From a virus: a DNA stretch of 64,000 nt. The stretch lies in IMG/VR virus record IMGVR_UViG_3300020473_000023, positions 1 to 64,000 of that record; one strand, given 5' to 3'. The translations under genes and the position numbers were made by a program. The notes beneath the pieces are model-generated. The model did not search any database. It was not told the origin of the DNA and was given only the letters and a program-made list of their open reading frames with translations. Shown here piece after piece: positions 22,641 to 30,139 of the stretch (position 1 is the first letter of the stretch; the number at the start of each line of letters is the position of its first letter).

Positions 22641-23390
22641 TTAAGTATCTTGAAAAAGCTTTTTACTGATGTATTCTCTTAATAAACTCTCTTGCTTTAC
22701 ACTCAGAGAATCGTCAAAATCTTTTGTCGCCGTGCTGTATAGTCTTTCAAGATATCCATTCCTTCTGAGTATTTTAAAGGCAAGATTTTCTGTGGAAAAT
22801 TCACCTGCTCTCTCGAGACCAGACTGCCTCATACTCCTTATCTTTTCTTTTATTCTATTAATCTTAGGAAGCCTATTTGGACTCTGAAGAACTTGATCGA
22901 TCTCGTACATTAATGATTCAGCCTTGCACCTAATGGCCTGAAAATCTACGTCAGTATTGATAGGAGTGGGCTTGGTAATCCACTTATCACCTAGCACGCT
23001 ATAGACGCCTGTTGAGTGATGGGGTTCACTTGCATCTTGGGCGTAAAGTTCAACCTCGTACCCCTTTATTCTAATGTCATGTTTATCATTCCATGTGGAC
23101 TTCTTCGCCATCATATAATTTTTAACCAGATCATAATTTTCATCTACAGTAAAATAGTCTATTAAAAGATGAAGATCGATATCACTAAACTTTGTGTAAT
23201 TAAAGTTAGCCAAGCTTCCTGTAAATGTTATATCAGCAACGGGAACGTTAATATCGAGTGATATGTAGAATTCATTTGCTATTCTTAGAAGCGCTTTTCT
23301 AATTTTAGAATTTAGCTTATAGTCTTCCCAAATTTCAGAATTAAGATCTTCATGAGGAAGCAGGGACTGTATTTGATCTTTGTGTATCAT
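22641..23390 (-). CDS. Nucleotidyltransferase-fold protein with C-terminal ESLLR motif
   Basis: A 249-residue protein with the polymerase-beta-like signature GSLANFNYTKFSDIDLHLLI near residue 54, where Ser-Asp-Ile-Asp gives the catalytic DxD, and VELYAQD near 112 as the third acidic strand. The C-terminus carries KQESLLREYISKKL, a copy of the ESLLR-type tag. This family transfers nucleotides to tRNA, proteins or drugs. The substrate here is unknown. The AGTTATTTT element lies just upstream of the start. Confidence 0.75.
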   Translation of the reverse strand: MIHKDQIQSLLPHEDLNSEIWEDYKLNSKIRKALLRIANEFYISLDINVPVADITFTGSLANFNYTKFSDIDLHLLIDYFTVDENYDLVKNYMMAKKSTWNDKHDIRIKGYEVELYAQDASEPHHSTGVYSVLGDKWITKPTPINTDVDFQAIRCKAESLMYEIDQVLQSPNRLPKINRIKEKIRSMRQSGLERAGEFSTENLAFKILRRNGYLERLYSTATKDFDDSLSVKQESLLREYISKKLFQDT

Positions 23391-23455
23391 CGAAAATAAC
23401 TGGTAACAGAATTAATTATCCCGCTGCCTTAGAAGTTATTAAAGATAAAAAGCAA

Positions 23456-23614
23456 CTAAGAAACTTCTCTGTCCTGATATTCAGAAGCAAATCTAAATAC
23501 TCCCGATACACACCCGATAGAAACAAGAGCTATAAGCCCTGTCGTGCTTCCAAAAATTCCTAATGCTGTTCCGCATATAATCAAAACTTCTGGTGACCCT
23601 ATAGTAATTTTCAC
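23456..23614 (-). CDS. 52-residue hydrophobic peptide
   Basis: GTG start at 23614 after AGGAAG. KITIGSPEVLIICGTALGIFG is followed by a second hydrophobic run and a charged end (RFASEYQDREVS). It could span the membrane once or twice. It fills the gap between tRNA-Ser and the nucleotidyltransferase. Function is unknown. Confidence 0.55.
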   Translation of the reverse strand: MKITIGSPEVLIICGTALGIFGSTTGLIALVSIGCVSGVFRFASEYQDREVS

Positions 23615-23633
23615 TTTAACTTCCTTTTGTTAA

Positions 23634-23721
23634 TGGCGGAAGCGGTGAGATTCGAACTCACGGTAGGTTTCCCTACGCCGGTTTTCAAGACCGGTACCTT
23701 AAACCACTCGGTCACGCTTCC
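23634..23721 (-). tRNA. tRNA-Ser (anticodon TGA)
   Basis: An 88-base minus-strand tRNA with the long variable arm of serine tRNAs, acceptor GGAAGCG/CGCTTCC, anticodon loop CTTGAAA, T-arm AGTTCGAATCT and encoded CCA. Confidence 0.95.
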
Positions 23722-23737
23722 ATTAAAATAATTCTTT

Positions 23738-24337
23738 TCAAACTTTCCACTTTCCAGATTCATTTCCAACACCCTTCCATCCCGGTCTTGCAGTCCGGGA
23801 ATAAAGATCTAAGTACGGGCCCCTGCTTCTAGACTCAACAAATTTATAAAATTCTTCAGGCTTTCTAGAGTGCTGCCTTCGATCAGCTAGGATAAAATCC
23901 TTTGAACCACACAAGCCCTTTCCGTTTGGAACGGATTCAATGTCAGAATTACCTGAATATCTGGTTCTTCTTCCATGTCCTTTCCGATATCTAACTGCAA
24001 AGATGCACATCTCTGTATATCTCATTCCGTATGGGGTTGGGCTCCCAATATTTGACTTAACCCATGGTATCAGGGTTATAGGCTTAAAGCCAAGGTGTTC
24101 ACAAACGTTCATGGCTGCAAGGATTCCCTGGTCCTTTCCGGCAGTGAAGGAGTTTATAGTCCACATATAAAGATGAGACTCTGGAGCAACGGGATATCGA
24201 GAAAACCAATCAGAGATTGTCCCAATAACTTCTCCCACAGTTTGAACGGGATAGTGCGTGGACGCCTGAAGTGTTGCATGCCCAACTCCTCCTGTTGACT
24301 TTTTCCAAGGCGGATCAATCACTACTGTCTTATACAT
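23738..24337 (-). CDS. MT-A70-type adenine N6-methyltransferase
   Basis: A 199-residue protein with the catalytic DPPW at residues 8-11 (VVIDPPWKK), HLYMWTINSF near 55, and the C-terminal RQHSRKPEEFYKFVES with YLDLYSR, all typical of the MT-A70 family. It would methylate adenine in DNA, possibly to protect phage DNA from restriction or mark it. No matching nuclease is adjacent. Confidence 0.85.
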   Translation of the reverse strand: MYKTVVIDPPWKKSTGGVGHATLQASTHYPVQTVGEVIGTISDWFSRYPVAPESHLYMWTINSFTAGKDQGILAAMNVCEHLGFKPITLIPWVKSNIGSPTPYGMRYTEMCIFAVRYRKGHGRRTRYSGNSDIESVPNGKGLCGSKDFILADRRQHSRKPEEFYKFVESRSRGPYLDLYSRTARPGWKGVGNESGKWKV

Positions 24338-24364
24338 TGAAATCTCATCTTCCTAAACTGGGAA

Positions 24365-24398
24365 TGAGGCACCTATAGACCCGTGCCTCCCTGCGGTT
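24365..24398. repeat. Duplicated hairpin element, copy 1
   Basis: GAGGCAC and GTGCCTC seven-base arms with a ten-base loop, followed by CCTGCGGTT. It lies directly after the stop of the lipoprotein at 24406. Copy 2 at 24546-24580 keeps both arms and the flanking CCTGCGG while the loop differs. Confidence 0.75.
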
Positions 24399-24405
24399 AA
24401 TTGCA

Positions 24406-24525
24406 CTACTCTTCTGCAGTGTCGGATGAATCTTCAACAGTAGCTGTATCAGATCCAGAATCTTCATCTGAACCACTGCATGCAGAAATCATTCCACAAG
24501 CAATAATTGAAATAATATACTTCAT
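24406..24525 (-). CDS. 39-residue lipoprotein
   Basis: A tiny exported protein: MKYIISIIACGMISACSGSD, with lipobox ISAC giving a lipid-anchored cysteine at residue 16. An acidic Ser/Asp/Thr tail (DEDSGSDTATVEDSSD) follows. The mature part is only about 24 residues. It is the first of several lipoproteins between 24.4 and 34 kb. Function is unknown. Confidence 0.65.
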   Translation of the reverse strand: MKYIISIIACGMISACSGSDEDSGSDTATVEDSSDTAEE

Positions 24526-24545
24526 TTTTCCCTCTCTATTGAAGA

Positions 24546-24580
24546 TGAGGCACCTGTATCCCGTGCCTCCCTGCGGTTTT
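24546..24580. repeat. Duplicated hairpin element, copy 2
   Basis: Same GAGGCAC/GTGCCTC arms as copy 1, here with a nine-base loop, followed on the plus strand by CCTGCGG and six T. It lies directly after the stop of the lipoprotein at 24585. On the plus strand this would be a terminator. On the coding (minus) strand it has an A-run before and no U-run after the stem. Confidence 0.75.
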
Positions 24581-24584
24581 TTAT

Positions 24585-24851
24585 TTACTCTTCTGTATTT
24601 TCGCTATTTTCTGTCGTGCCCGAATTCTTCGTCTCTTCTGTATTATTCTCAGAATTGTCTGTAGAGTTCGTGGTTGTCTCCGTCGTCTCACTTGTAGTAC
24701 CACTCGTTTCAGTGGTCGTGTTATCACTGGTGGTATTCTCAGTAGCATTCTCAGCTGCTTCGGTTCCATCAGTAGTGTTGGCAGTCTCATCAGTTTCAAC
24801 ACATCCGACTGCAATTACAGCTGCAAGAGCAGCCAGCTTAGTTCTCCACAT
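24585..24851 (-). CDS. Ser/Thr/Asn/Glu-rich lipoprotein
   Basis: An 88-residue protein from the ATG at 24851. A longer frame would read through tRNA-Leu. The signal sequence ends AVIAVGCVETDE, giving a lipobox cysteine at about residue 17. The mature chain is a low-complexity string of Thr, Ser, Asn and Glu, resembling a flexible surface stalk. Possible roles are surface masking or superinfection exclusion (inference). Confidence 0.65.
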   Translation of the reverse strand: MWRTKLAALAAVIAVGCVETDETANTTDGTEAAENATENTTSDNTTTETSGTTSETTETTTNSTDNSENNTEETKNSGTTENSENTEE

Positions 24852-24874
24852 TTTATGTCTCCTTTTAGTGGGTA

Positions 24875-24959
<85 letters not shown>

Positions 24960-24977
24960 TTTGTTAACCATTTATGG

Positions 24978-25006
24978 ATTATAACGTCAATCCATAAGTG
25001 TGTACA
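24978..25006 (-). promoter_or_regulatory. Weaker promoter of the same spacing (TGTACA / 17 bp / TATAAT)
   Basis: Minus strand TGTACA, 17 bases, TATAAT, about 20 bases before tRNA-Leu. The -35 box departs from the RTGTAA consensus at two positions. Confidence 0.45.
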
Positions 25007-25008
25007 AG

Positions 25009-25200
25009 CTAATATCCGTTATAATTTGTCTCTTCTCTAAGCTTGAGAACTTCTTCCATAAGATCCGGAATCTTCTCCATGACAGTAAATGCAATTCTTG
25101 CAGCACTTAAAGAATCCTCATCTCCGCTAAGTCGCCCAACCCTGATCTCATTCCACTCTGTGTAAAGAAGTGCAATCTTCTGAAGGTCTTCTTGTGTCAT
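25009..25200 (-). CDS. Unknown small helical protein
   Basis: A 63-residue protein (MTQEDLQKIALLYTEWNEIRVGR, then ARIAFTVMEKIPDLMEEVLKL), predicted all-helical. No family recognised. Confidence 0.5.
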   Translation of the reverse strand: MTQEDLQKIALLYTEWNEIRVGRLSGDEDSLSAARIAFTVMEKIPDLMEEVLKLREETNYNGY

Positions 25201-25230
25201 AACTAATCCTAACCTAAGCCAATGTATTCG

Positions 25231-26130
25231 TTAAAGAATTCCAAATTTTCTATAAATCTCAGACAAAGCAACTGTATCATCAACAGCTGGGGCTGCCACT
25301 GTCGAACCTTTAAGCGCTATATCTTCCGCTGTGGGTTCATGTGGGGTGTAGTCAGCTGTCCTGTCTTCTGATCTCTGATACTTAAGCCTTATGAGGTCTT
25401 CAGGGGTCATATATCGAGGAGCTTCCCAATCTTTTCCTTGAAGCCCGTAGTGGGAGGTATGAGCCTCTTCAGCAGCGACGACTCCCTTAAAAGAGTAGTC
25501 TCGCTTGTCTGATCTCTGCTGCCCAAGAAAAAGTCTTTCGAGTTGCGCGTAAAGTTTTTCTGTCGCTGAGTCCTTTAGGTAGGCTTCTACTTTTTCCGGC
25601 GTCCTGGGACCGAGAGGGTCTGCAAGATAGTCAAATTGTGCCATTGCGTCTGCACGCTTAGCAAACTTATTAGCCTGATCACTGATGAATTCAAATTCTG
25701 CCTGTGGGTTATCTGCAGCAACATGAAGTGCAATGTCTAAAATATCTCGCCCTTCAAGCCGCTCAACTATTAAATCTATCGCCCTCTGTCTTTTCATCAT
25801 CTCTCTCAGTGCACCATCTGAAGACTCGGTCAGCTTAATTGCTGTGTGAAGGTCTGTAGCTCTCTTATAGCCGAGATTGGTTGAAGCCTTGGTGATCGGT
25901 GCACCTCTCTTGGTTGCCTTCAATCTCTGCTTTCTCTTACCTTTTCTCTTTGGTCTCGTCTTACCGTGAACTACCTTCCACTTATCACCCTTTGTCTCAT
26001 CAGCATACTCCTTGTTGCTGATTCCTTCTTCTTCCTTCTTCTTGAGCCAGCTTTCAAGGCTGTAGCCCATGGGAACTACATATTCAGCAAGAAGGGCTTC
26101 TCTTATATATTCTCTAAGTACATCATCCAT
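25231..26130 (-). CDS. Helix-tagged basic protein, unknown function
   Basis: A 299-residue protein. The start DDVLREYIREALLAEYV is the ESLLR-type tag, followed by a strongly basic region (KTRPKRKGKRKQRLKATKRG, residues about 57-76) that could bind nucleic acid. A helical remainder follows. The gene overlaps the PAP2 gene by eight bases, so the three tagged or linked genes 25231-27420 form one operon. No catalytic motif is visible. Confidence 0.6.
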   Translation of the reverse strand: MDDVLREYIREALLAEYVVPMGYSLESWLKKKEEEGISNKEYADETKGDKWKVVHGKTRPKRKGKRKQRLKATKRGAPITKASTNLGYKRATDLHTAIKLTESSDGALREMMKRQRAIDLIVERLEGRDILDIALHVAADNPQAEFEFISDQANKFAKRADAMAQFDYLADPLGPRTPEKVEAYLKDSATEKLYAQLERLFLGQQRSDKRDYSFKGVVAAEEAHTSHYGLQGKDWEAPRYMTPEDLIRLKYQRSEDRTADYTPHEPTAEDIALKGSTVAAPAVDDTVALSEIYRKFGIL

Positions 26131-26653
26131 CGAGGATCTCTCTACCTATTAAATATGCAATCTGTCTTCCAAAATCTACATCTGATGGGAAGTGAACCCC
26201 CCTGTCAATTCTTGATTGAGCAATCATCTCAGCAAGACTTAGGAAGTCTTCTGCGTGTTGAGGAAACTTTCTACCTAAGATCAAAGCGTGAACAAATGCC
26301 TGAATGGTATGACCGCTGGGATATGACGGGCTCTGTGCAGAGTCGAGATCATCCCCTCGCCATGGAATCCCAAGCCGCTCTGCTGTAGAAGTAGGCCTTT
26401 CTCTACCATACAGCTCCTTCATAGACATAGCGATGGGCCCTAGGGCGTTGTGGATTCTATCGTGAAAGTCAGAATCGTATGGCAGACCCTTGCCCTTAAG
26501 ATACGTCTCAAATATTTCCCTCATATTCTCATCACATATTTTCTGAAGGGCTTGTGGGACTTTAGGGTTTTTGTGTTGTCTAATGACCTGCGCTAGATCT
26601 TCTATCTCTTCATGAGATCCTGGTGCTGGAGGTGGAATGCTTGGAATCTTCAT
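26123..26653 (-). CDS. PAP2-family (class A acid phosphatase-like) phosphatase
   Basis: 176 residues from ATG at 26653 (TAATG coupling with the upstream gene). All three PAP2 motifs are intact: KELYGRERP (Kx6RP), YPSGH (PSGH) and SRIDRGVHFPSD (SRx5Hx3D). No signal peptide or membrane helices are seen, unlike lipid phosphatases and typical periplasmic class A enzymes, so it is soluble in the cytoplasm or virion. It would remove phosphate from small molecules or lipids through a phospho-histidine intermediate. Its neighbours carry the helix tag but it starts MKIPSIPPPAPGS, without a helix. Confidence 0.85.
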   Translation of the reverse strand: MKIPSIPPPAPGSHEEIEDLAQVIRQHKNPKVPQALQKICDENMREIFETYLKGKGLPYDSDFHDRIHNALGPIAMSMKELYGRERPTSTAERLGIPWRGDDLDSAQSPSYPSGHTIQAFVHALILGRKFPQHAEDFLSLAEMIAQSRIDRGVHFPSDVDFGRQIAYLIGREILDG

Positions 26654-27420
26654 TAATCCTCCCTCATCTCTGCCGGCCAGTCTTGCTGTGGCCATCTTGT
26701 CATTAGATAATACTGATAGATTTCACGAATTCTTGCCATAACTGGGCCCATCTCTTCCTCTGTATATCCCTTGTGAAGCGCAGTGGCATAAATGTTTTGT
26801 AATTCCCAGTCTATCACATCAGCAGCCTCTACTCCCTCCATCTTTGCCTGCAAGACCCAGTCTGAGACATGTGCTGGAGTCTCCGCCTTATCTACAAAGT
26901 ATGCCTCAATGCTTTCAGGAGAAGCCCAGATAGAATCTTCATCTTTAATCTTTCTCTGGGTTGCCATAAGATCTTCTGTGGGCTGACCGGAGTGTTCTAG
27001 CTCGTGACGAATAGTTCCAACAATCTTGGACTCAAACCAGTCTACATCTTTATCAGTGTAGGAAGTAGGCATGAATAGGTTAAGAATAAGATCAGAGTTT
27101 CTCCTCTCTTCTGGCGATGCATTTAGGGAATACTCATAAGCAGCAGATGCGTTAAATTCTTGACTACCAATAGGAGGCTTCATTTTTATAATTACGTCTC
27201 TAAGCCACGTGACGTCGTCTGGGGGTGTGTAGTCAAGTCTAAATTCTAGCGGGAAGCTTCTGCCAGGTTTAGAAAAAAACGCCTTTATCTCTTCATCTTT
27301 AAGCGCAATTGTAGCTTCTCTACCTATTCTTCGAGCAGCTCTCTCTAGTTTTCGACCTGTTAGAGATTTTTCAATAAGAATCTCTCTCACATATTCACGA
27401 AGAATCTTCTCGCTTGACAT
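26653..27420 (-). CDS. Helix-tagged zinc-metallopeptidase-like protein
   Basis: 255 residues from the ATG at 27420, preceded by GAGGCG. The tag is SSEKILREYVREILIEKS. Later comes VGTIRHELEHSGQ near residue 160, an HExxH zinc motif whose His-Glu-Leu-Glu-His fits a gluzincin or metzincin-like helix. A third ligand (possibly Glu or His downstream) cannot be assigned with confidence. The target could be a capsid, cell-wall or host protein. Confidence 0.6.
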   Translation of the reverse strand: MSSEKILREYVREILIEKSLTGRKLERAARRIGREATIALKDEEIKAFFSKPGRSFPLEFRLDYTPPDDVTWLRDVIIKMKPPIGSQEFNASAAYEYSLNASPEERRNSDLILNLFMPTSYTDKDVDWFESKIVGTIRHELEHSGQPTEDLMATQRKIKDEDSIWASPESIEAYFVDKAETPAHVSDWVLQAKMEGVEAADVIDWELQNIYATALHKGYTEEEMGPVMARIREIYQYYLMTRWPQQDWPAEMRED

Positions 27421-27757
27421 TTCGACTGCGCCTCTTTGTGACAACCACATTATAATTATCTTGCTGTCGATGAGATTTTCTTCTATTTCTTTTCTTGTAA
27501 GGCCCTCGGACCTCTTTAATCACATTGCTGTGAAAGACAAAGCACTCAGCCTCCCCAGGCTTGTCAGTCTTTGGGTCCCACGGAACACAAGCTTTATTAA
27601 GGGCAACGAGGTCCTGATGTCTTATAATGACGGCAAAGAAGCCATACGGCTCTTTCGGATCAGACTTTATCGCCTTCACATGAATCTTCGGTCCTGCAGG
27701 CGTCTTCACCTCGTAGACCTTCCCGATTCTTATCTTTCTCTCTTTCCCACTCGTCAA
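27395..27757 (-). CDS. Unknown basic protein
   Basis: A 120-residue protein with a TTG start. IRIGKVYEVKTPAGPKIHVKAI suggests a small beta barrel, and the end is strongly basic (YKKRNRRKSHRQQ, VVTKRRSRNVKRE), suggesting nucleic-acid binding. Its first 98 bases overlap the upstream gene in another frame, so the true start may be further in. Confidence 0.45.
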   Translation of the reverse strand: MTSGKERKIRIGKVYEVKTPAGPKIHVKAIKSDPKEPYGFFAVIIRHQDLVALNKACVPWDPKTDKPGEAECFVFHSNVIKEVRGPYKKRNRRKSHRQQDNYNVVVTKRRSRNVKREDSS

Positions 27758-27983
27758 GAGATTCTTCCCACTGTTTTAAAAAATGTAGACACCTACAAGT
27801 ATCATTGATGCTAGCTGCCAGTTTATCAACGCCAATATTAACGCTGTAGTATGCGTCAAAACCGTCTCTTTCAATCTTGTCTATTAGACCTTCACATGTT
27901 TTTTTTAAAGCTTCAGCCTTGGCCTTGAGACTTTTAATTCTATAGCTTCTCTCAGAGAAAATCTTTTCTCTCAGCTCAGACAT
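27660..27983 (-). CDS. Unknown helical protein
   Basis: 107 residues from ATG at 27983, which sits just after the upstream stop. Basic/helical (KIFSERSYRIKSLKAKAEALKK) with a charged end. The 98-base overlap with the downstream gene is unusual for this genome. One of the two annotated ends may be wrong. Confidence 0.5.
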   Translation of the reverse strand: MSELREKIFSERSYRIKSLKAKAEALKKTCEGLIDKIERDGFDAYYSVNIGVDKLAASINDTCRCLHFLKQWEESLDEWEREKDKNREGLRGEDACRTEDSCEGDKV

Positions 27984-27984
27984 A

Positions 27985-28728
27985 CTATTTCTTAATAACA
28001 AACAGAGCTATTCCATGCCACCAGTTTATATCTGGATGCTCGAGCCTTTTCTCTCTATCAGCGGGAAAAATTTGCCACTGGGCAAGAATCTTATATCCAA
28101 GCTCGCTAAACGCTTCAAATGTTCCTTCTCTCACAGCACCCTTTTCCCAATCGTCTATGACAGTAATAAAAGTATCACAAAGAGCATCGTTAAAATATGT
28201 GAATGCTTTCTTCTGTGACTCTTTTGAATGATGCCCGTCATAAAAGTAAACGTTTGCTTTTTCTTTTATTTCTTCAGAAACATCAATAGAGAAGCAATCA
28301 GCCTCTATGACTGTAAGCTTATCTTCTTTAAATCCGGGTATAAAGGTATCTAGATTCTTTTTAAACACACCCTTTGGATCATCACCCTCATTAAATTCAG
28401 ACCAGTTATCAATTGCATAGGCGTGCTTAATTTGATTATAGTTTCCATAAAGAGAGGAAATTAAAGATGAGCCACAATAAGATCCAACCTCTAAATAAAC
28501 ACAATCTTCAAAGTTACTTAAGTTATTAAGCAGATGTCTAAATGACCTTCCTGTAAACCCTGGAAGAATATTGTGAAGTAGCATCTCACCTGAGAGATTT
28601 GATGACTTTGAAAAGCCTGCTGTAATAGAAGAAGCTGCTTGGACTATTAGTTTAGCAATATCTGCAAATCCCACAGATACTTTAAGATTCGGACCTGAGT
28701 CAAAAGCATAGATCGGCGGTGATGTCAA
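27985..28728 (-). CDS. Class I SAM methyltransferase-like protein, copy A
   Basis: A 247-residue protein of the Methyltransf_24 type: YLEVGSYCGSSLISSLYG (motif I) near residue 91, AYAIDNWSEF near 119, VIEADCFSID near 151 and YFYDGHHSKESQKKAF near 170. It is a tandem paralogue of the next gene, with the same ending HPDxNWWHGxALFVIKK. Such enzymes often act on sugars or peptides in surface biosynthesis. The substrate is unknown. Its start overlaps the upstream copy by four bases. Confidence 0.7.
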   Translation of the reverse strand: MTSPPIYAFDSGPNLKVSVGFADIAKLIVQAASSITAGFSKSSNLSGEMLLHNILPGFTGRSFRHLLNNLSNFEDCVYLEVGSYCGSSLISSLYGNYNQIKHAYAIDNWSEFNEGDDPKGVFKKNLDTFIPGFKEDKLTVIEADCFSIDVSEEIKEKANVYFYDGHHSKESQKKAFTYFNDALCDTFITVIDDWEKGAVREGTFEAFSELGYKILAQWQIFPADREKRLEHPDINWWHGIALFVIKK

Positions 28729-29489
28729 GTTACTGCCTTGGACTTTTTAATAACGAACAGGGCCATTCCATGCCACCAGTTCATATCTGGGTGCTCCATC
28801 GGCTTCTTCCGATCTGGCGGGGTAACTTCCCAACTTGCAAGAATATTATAGTTCAGCTCATTAAATGCTTCATGAGTTGCATCTCTAACTTTCTTCTTTT
28901 CCCAATCATCAACGACAGCAATAAAAGTATCATGAAAGACGTCATTAAAGTATGTGAATGCTTTCTTGTGATCATCGTACGTGTGCGCACCGTCATAAAA
29001 GTAAATGTCAATTTTTTCATCTATTTCTGACAGGTCAAGAGAAAAACAGTCTCCTTCAATTATCTTTAAGCTGTCGCTATACTCTGGTATATAGGCTTCT
29101 CTATTTTTAGAAAATCGTTCTTCAGGCTTACAATATTCTCTAAATTCTGACCAGTTGTCAATGGCATATGCTTTTTTAATTTTTCCATGATTTCCGTAGA
29201 GAGCGGAGACCAGAGATGATCCGCAAAATGTACCTACTTCAAGGTATGTGCAATTTTGCATTTTACAAAGACTGTTAAGAAGGTGCCTAAATGATCTTCC
29301 TGTAAATCCATTAAGTGAGTCTTGAGACTCCAGCTCCGCTGCCAGGCCTGACGCTTTAGAGAATCCTGTAGAAAATGCAACCAGGCACTGAGCAGTTAGC
29401 TGTTGCTCTCTCGCATAATTGATAGACACCTTTAGCTCATCATGTACCACGACTGATCCACTGTCATCTTTTCCTTCTAGTTCTGACAT
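28725..29489 (-). CDS. Class I SAM methyltransferase-like protein, copy B
   Basis: A 254-residue paralogue of copy A with the same motif order: YLEVGTFCGSSLVSALYG, AYAIDNWSEF, IIEGDCFSLD, YFYDGAHTYDDHKKAF. The pair arose by tandem duplication and has diverged substantially, so both copies are probably kept for function. Transcription probably starts at 29634-29663 together with tRNA-Leu. Confidence 0.7.
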   Translation of the reverse strand: MSELEGKDDSGSVVVHDELKVSINYAREQQLTAQCLVAFSTGFSKASGLAAELESQDSLNGFTGRSFRHLLNSLCKMQNCTYLEVGTFCGSSLVSALYGNHGKIKKAYAIDNWSEFREYCKPEERFSKNREAYIPEYSDSLKIIEGDCFSLDLSEIDEKIDIYFYDGAHTYDDHKKAFTYFNDVFHDTFIAVVDDWEKKKVRDATHEAFNELNYNILASWEVTPPDRKKPMEHPDMNWWHGMALFVIKKSKAVT

Positions 29490-29518
29490 TTTTTTCCTAG
29501 TTTAAGTTTAAAATAGAA

Positions 29519-29604
29519 TGGTACCCGGAGCCGGATTCGAACCGGCACGCCCTTACGAGCAGAAGATTTTAAGTCTCCTGTGTCTACCATTTCACCACCC
29601 GGGC
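29519..29604 (-). tRNA. tRNA-Leu (anticodon TAA)
   Basis: An 86-base minus-strand tRNA with a long variable arm, 5' GCCCGGGTGGTGAAATGG, anticodon loop CTTAAAA, T-arm GGTTCGAATCC and encoded CCA. Confidence 0.95.
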
Positions 29605-29633
29605 ATATAGGTATAGTACCCATAGGTGAATTT

Positions 29634-29663
29634 ATTATATCATACTATTACTTTCTTTACATG
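29634..29663 (-). promoter_or_regulatory. Phage promoter, CATGTAA / 17 bp / TATAAT
   Basis: Minus-strand CATGTAA, 17 bases, TATAAT, 30 bases before tRNA-Leu(TAA) and the two methyltransferase genes. Confidence 0.75.
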
Positions 29664-29683
29664 TAATAGAAATTACTTATAAA
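29656..29683 (+). promoter_or_regulatory. Possible divergent sigma-70-like promoter
   Basis: TTTACA, 16 bases, TATAAA on the plus strand ahead of the gene at 29700. It shares the ACATGT palindrome with the minus-strand promoter, so the two may be co-regulated. Confidence 0.4.
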
Positions 29684-29699
29684 AAAGGGGGATTGTCTC

Positions 29700-29948
29700 A
29701 TGGATAACATTACATACCATCCAAAAGCCATTCTCAAAAAATCTGAATCTCTGACGATTTGGGAAAGTCACCTTCGATCCAAAGAAAATGATCTTAAGCA
29801 TAGAGAGCTTGATTTAATTCAAATGAGAAGAGAAGTTAGATTTAAAGAAATCCAAATAGACGCAGAAAGAAGACGACATATTGTTCAAGTAATTTTAATG
29901 TTCTTCGTTGGAATGATCTCAGGTGCCCTCATAGCAAGCGCCCTTTAA
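29700..29948 (+). CDS. Coiled-coil membrane-anchored protein
   Basis: An 82-residue plus-strand protein after AGGGGGA. An N-terminal charged helical region (SESLTIWESHLRSKENDLKH) leads into a C-terminal membrane helix (VQVILMFFVGMISGALIASAL). It is convergent with, and overlaps by four bases, the SH3-like gene at 29945. Function is unknown. Confidence 0.6.
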   Translation: MDNITYHPKAILKKSESLTIWESHLRSKENDLKHRELDLIQMRREVRFKEIQIDAERRRHIVQVILMFFVGMISGALIASAL

Positions 29949-30139
29949 GAGATTTTAGTGAGCATTCCAGAAGAAAGGCCATACACCTTTCCACATATAA
30001 AGACTTGAATCTTTCCATCTCTTCTAACATTTGTAACAAGCCCGACATCACCTGCTCGTGCTATGTGACCAGGCTTCATGACATAGTTAATGTTTTCATT
30101 AAGACTTACAAGATCTCCAGAAGATATAGTGCCCTTCAT
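29945..30139 (-). CDS. Small SH3/KOW-like protein (GDLV family)
   Basis: A 64-residue protein: SSGDLVSLNENINYVMKPGH, then AGDVGLVTNVRRDGKIQVFICG and LSSGMLTKIS. This is a clear family member with the DVGLVTNV strand and the usual L-xxI ending. Function is unknown. Confidence 0.65.
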   Translation of the reverse strand: MKGTISSGDLVSLNENINYVMKPGHIARAGDVGLVTNVRRDGKIQVFICGKVYGLSSGMLTKIS

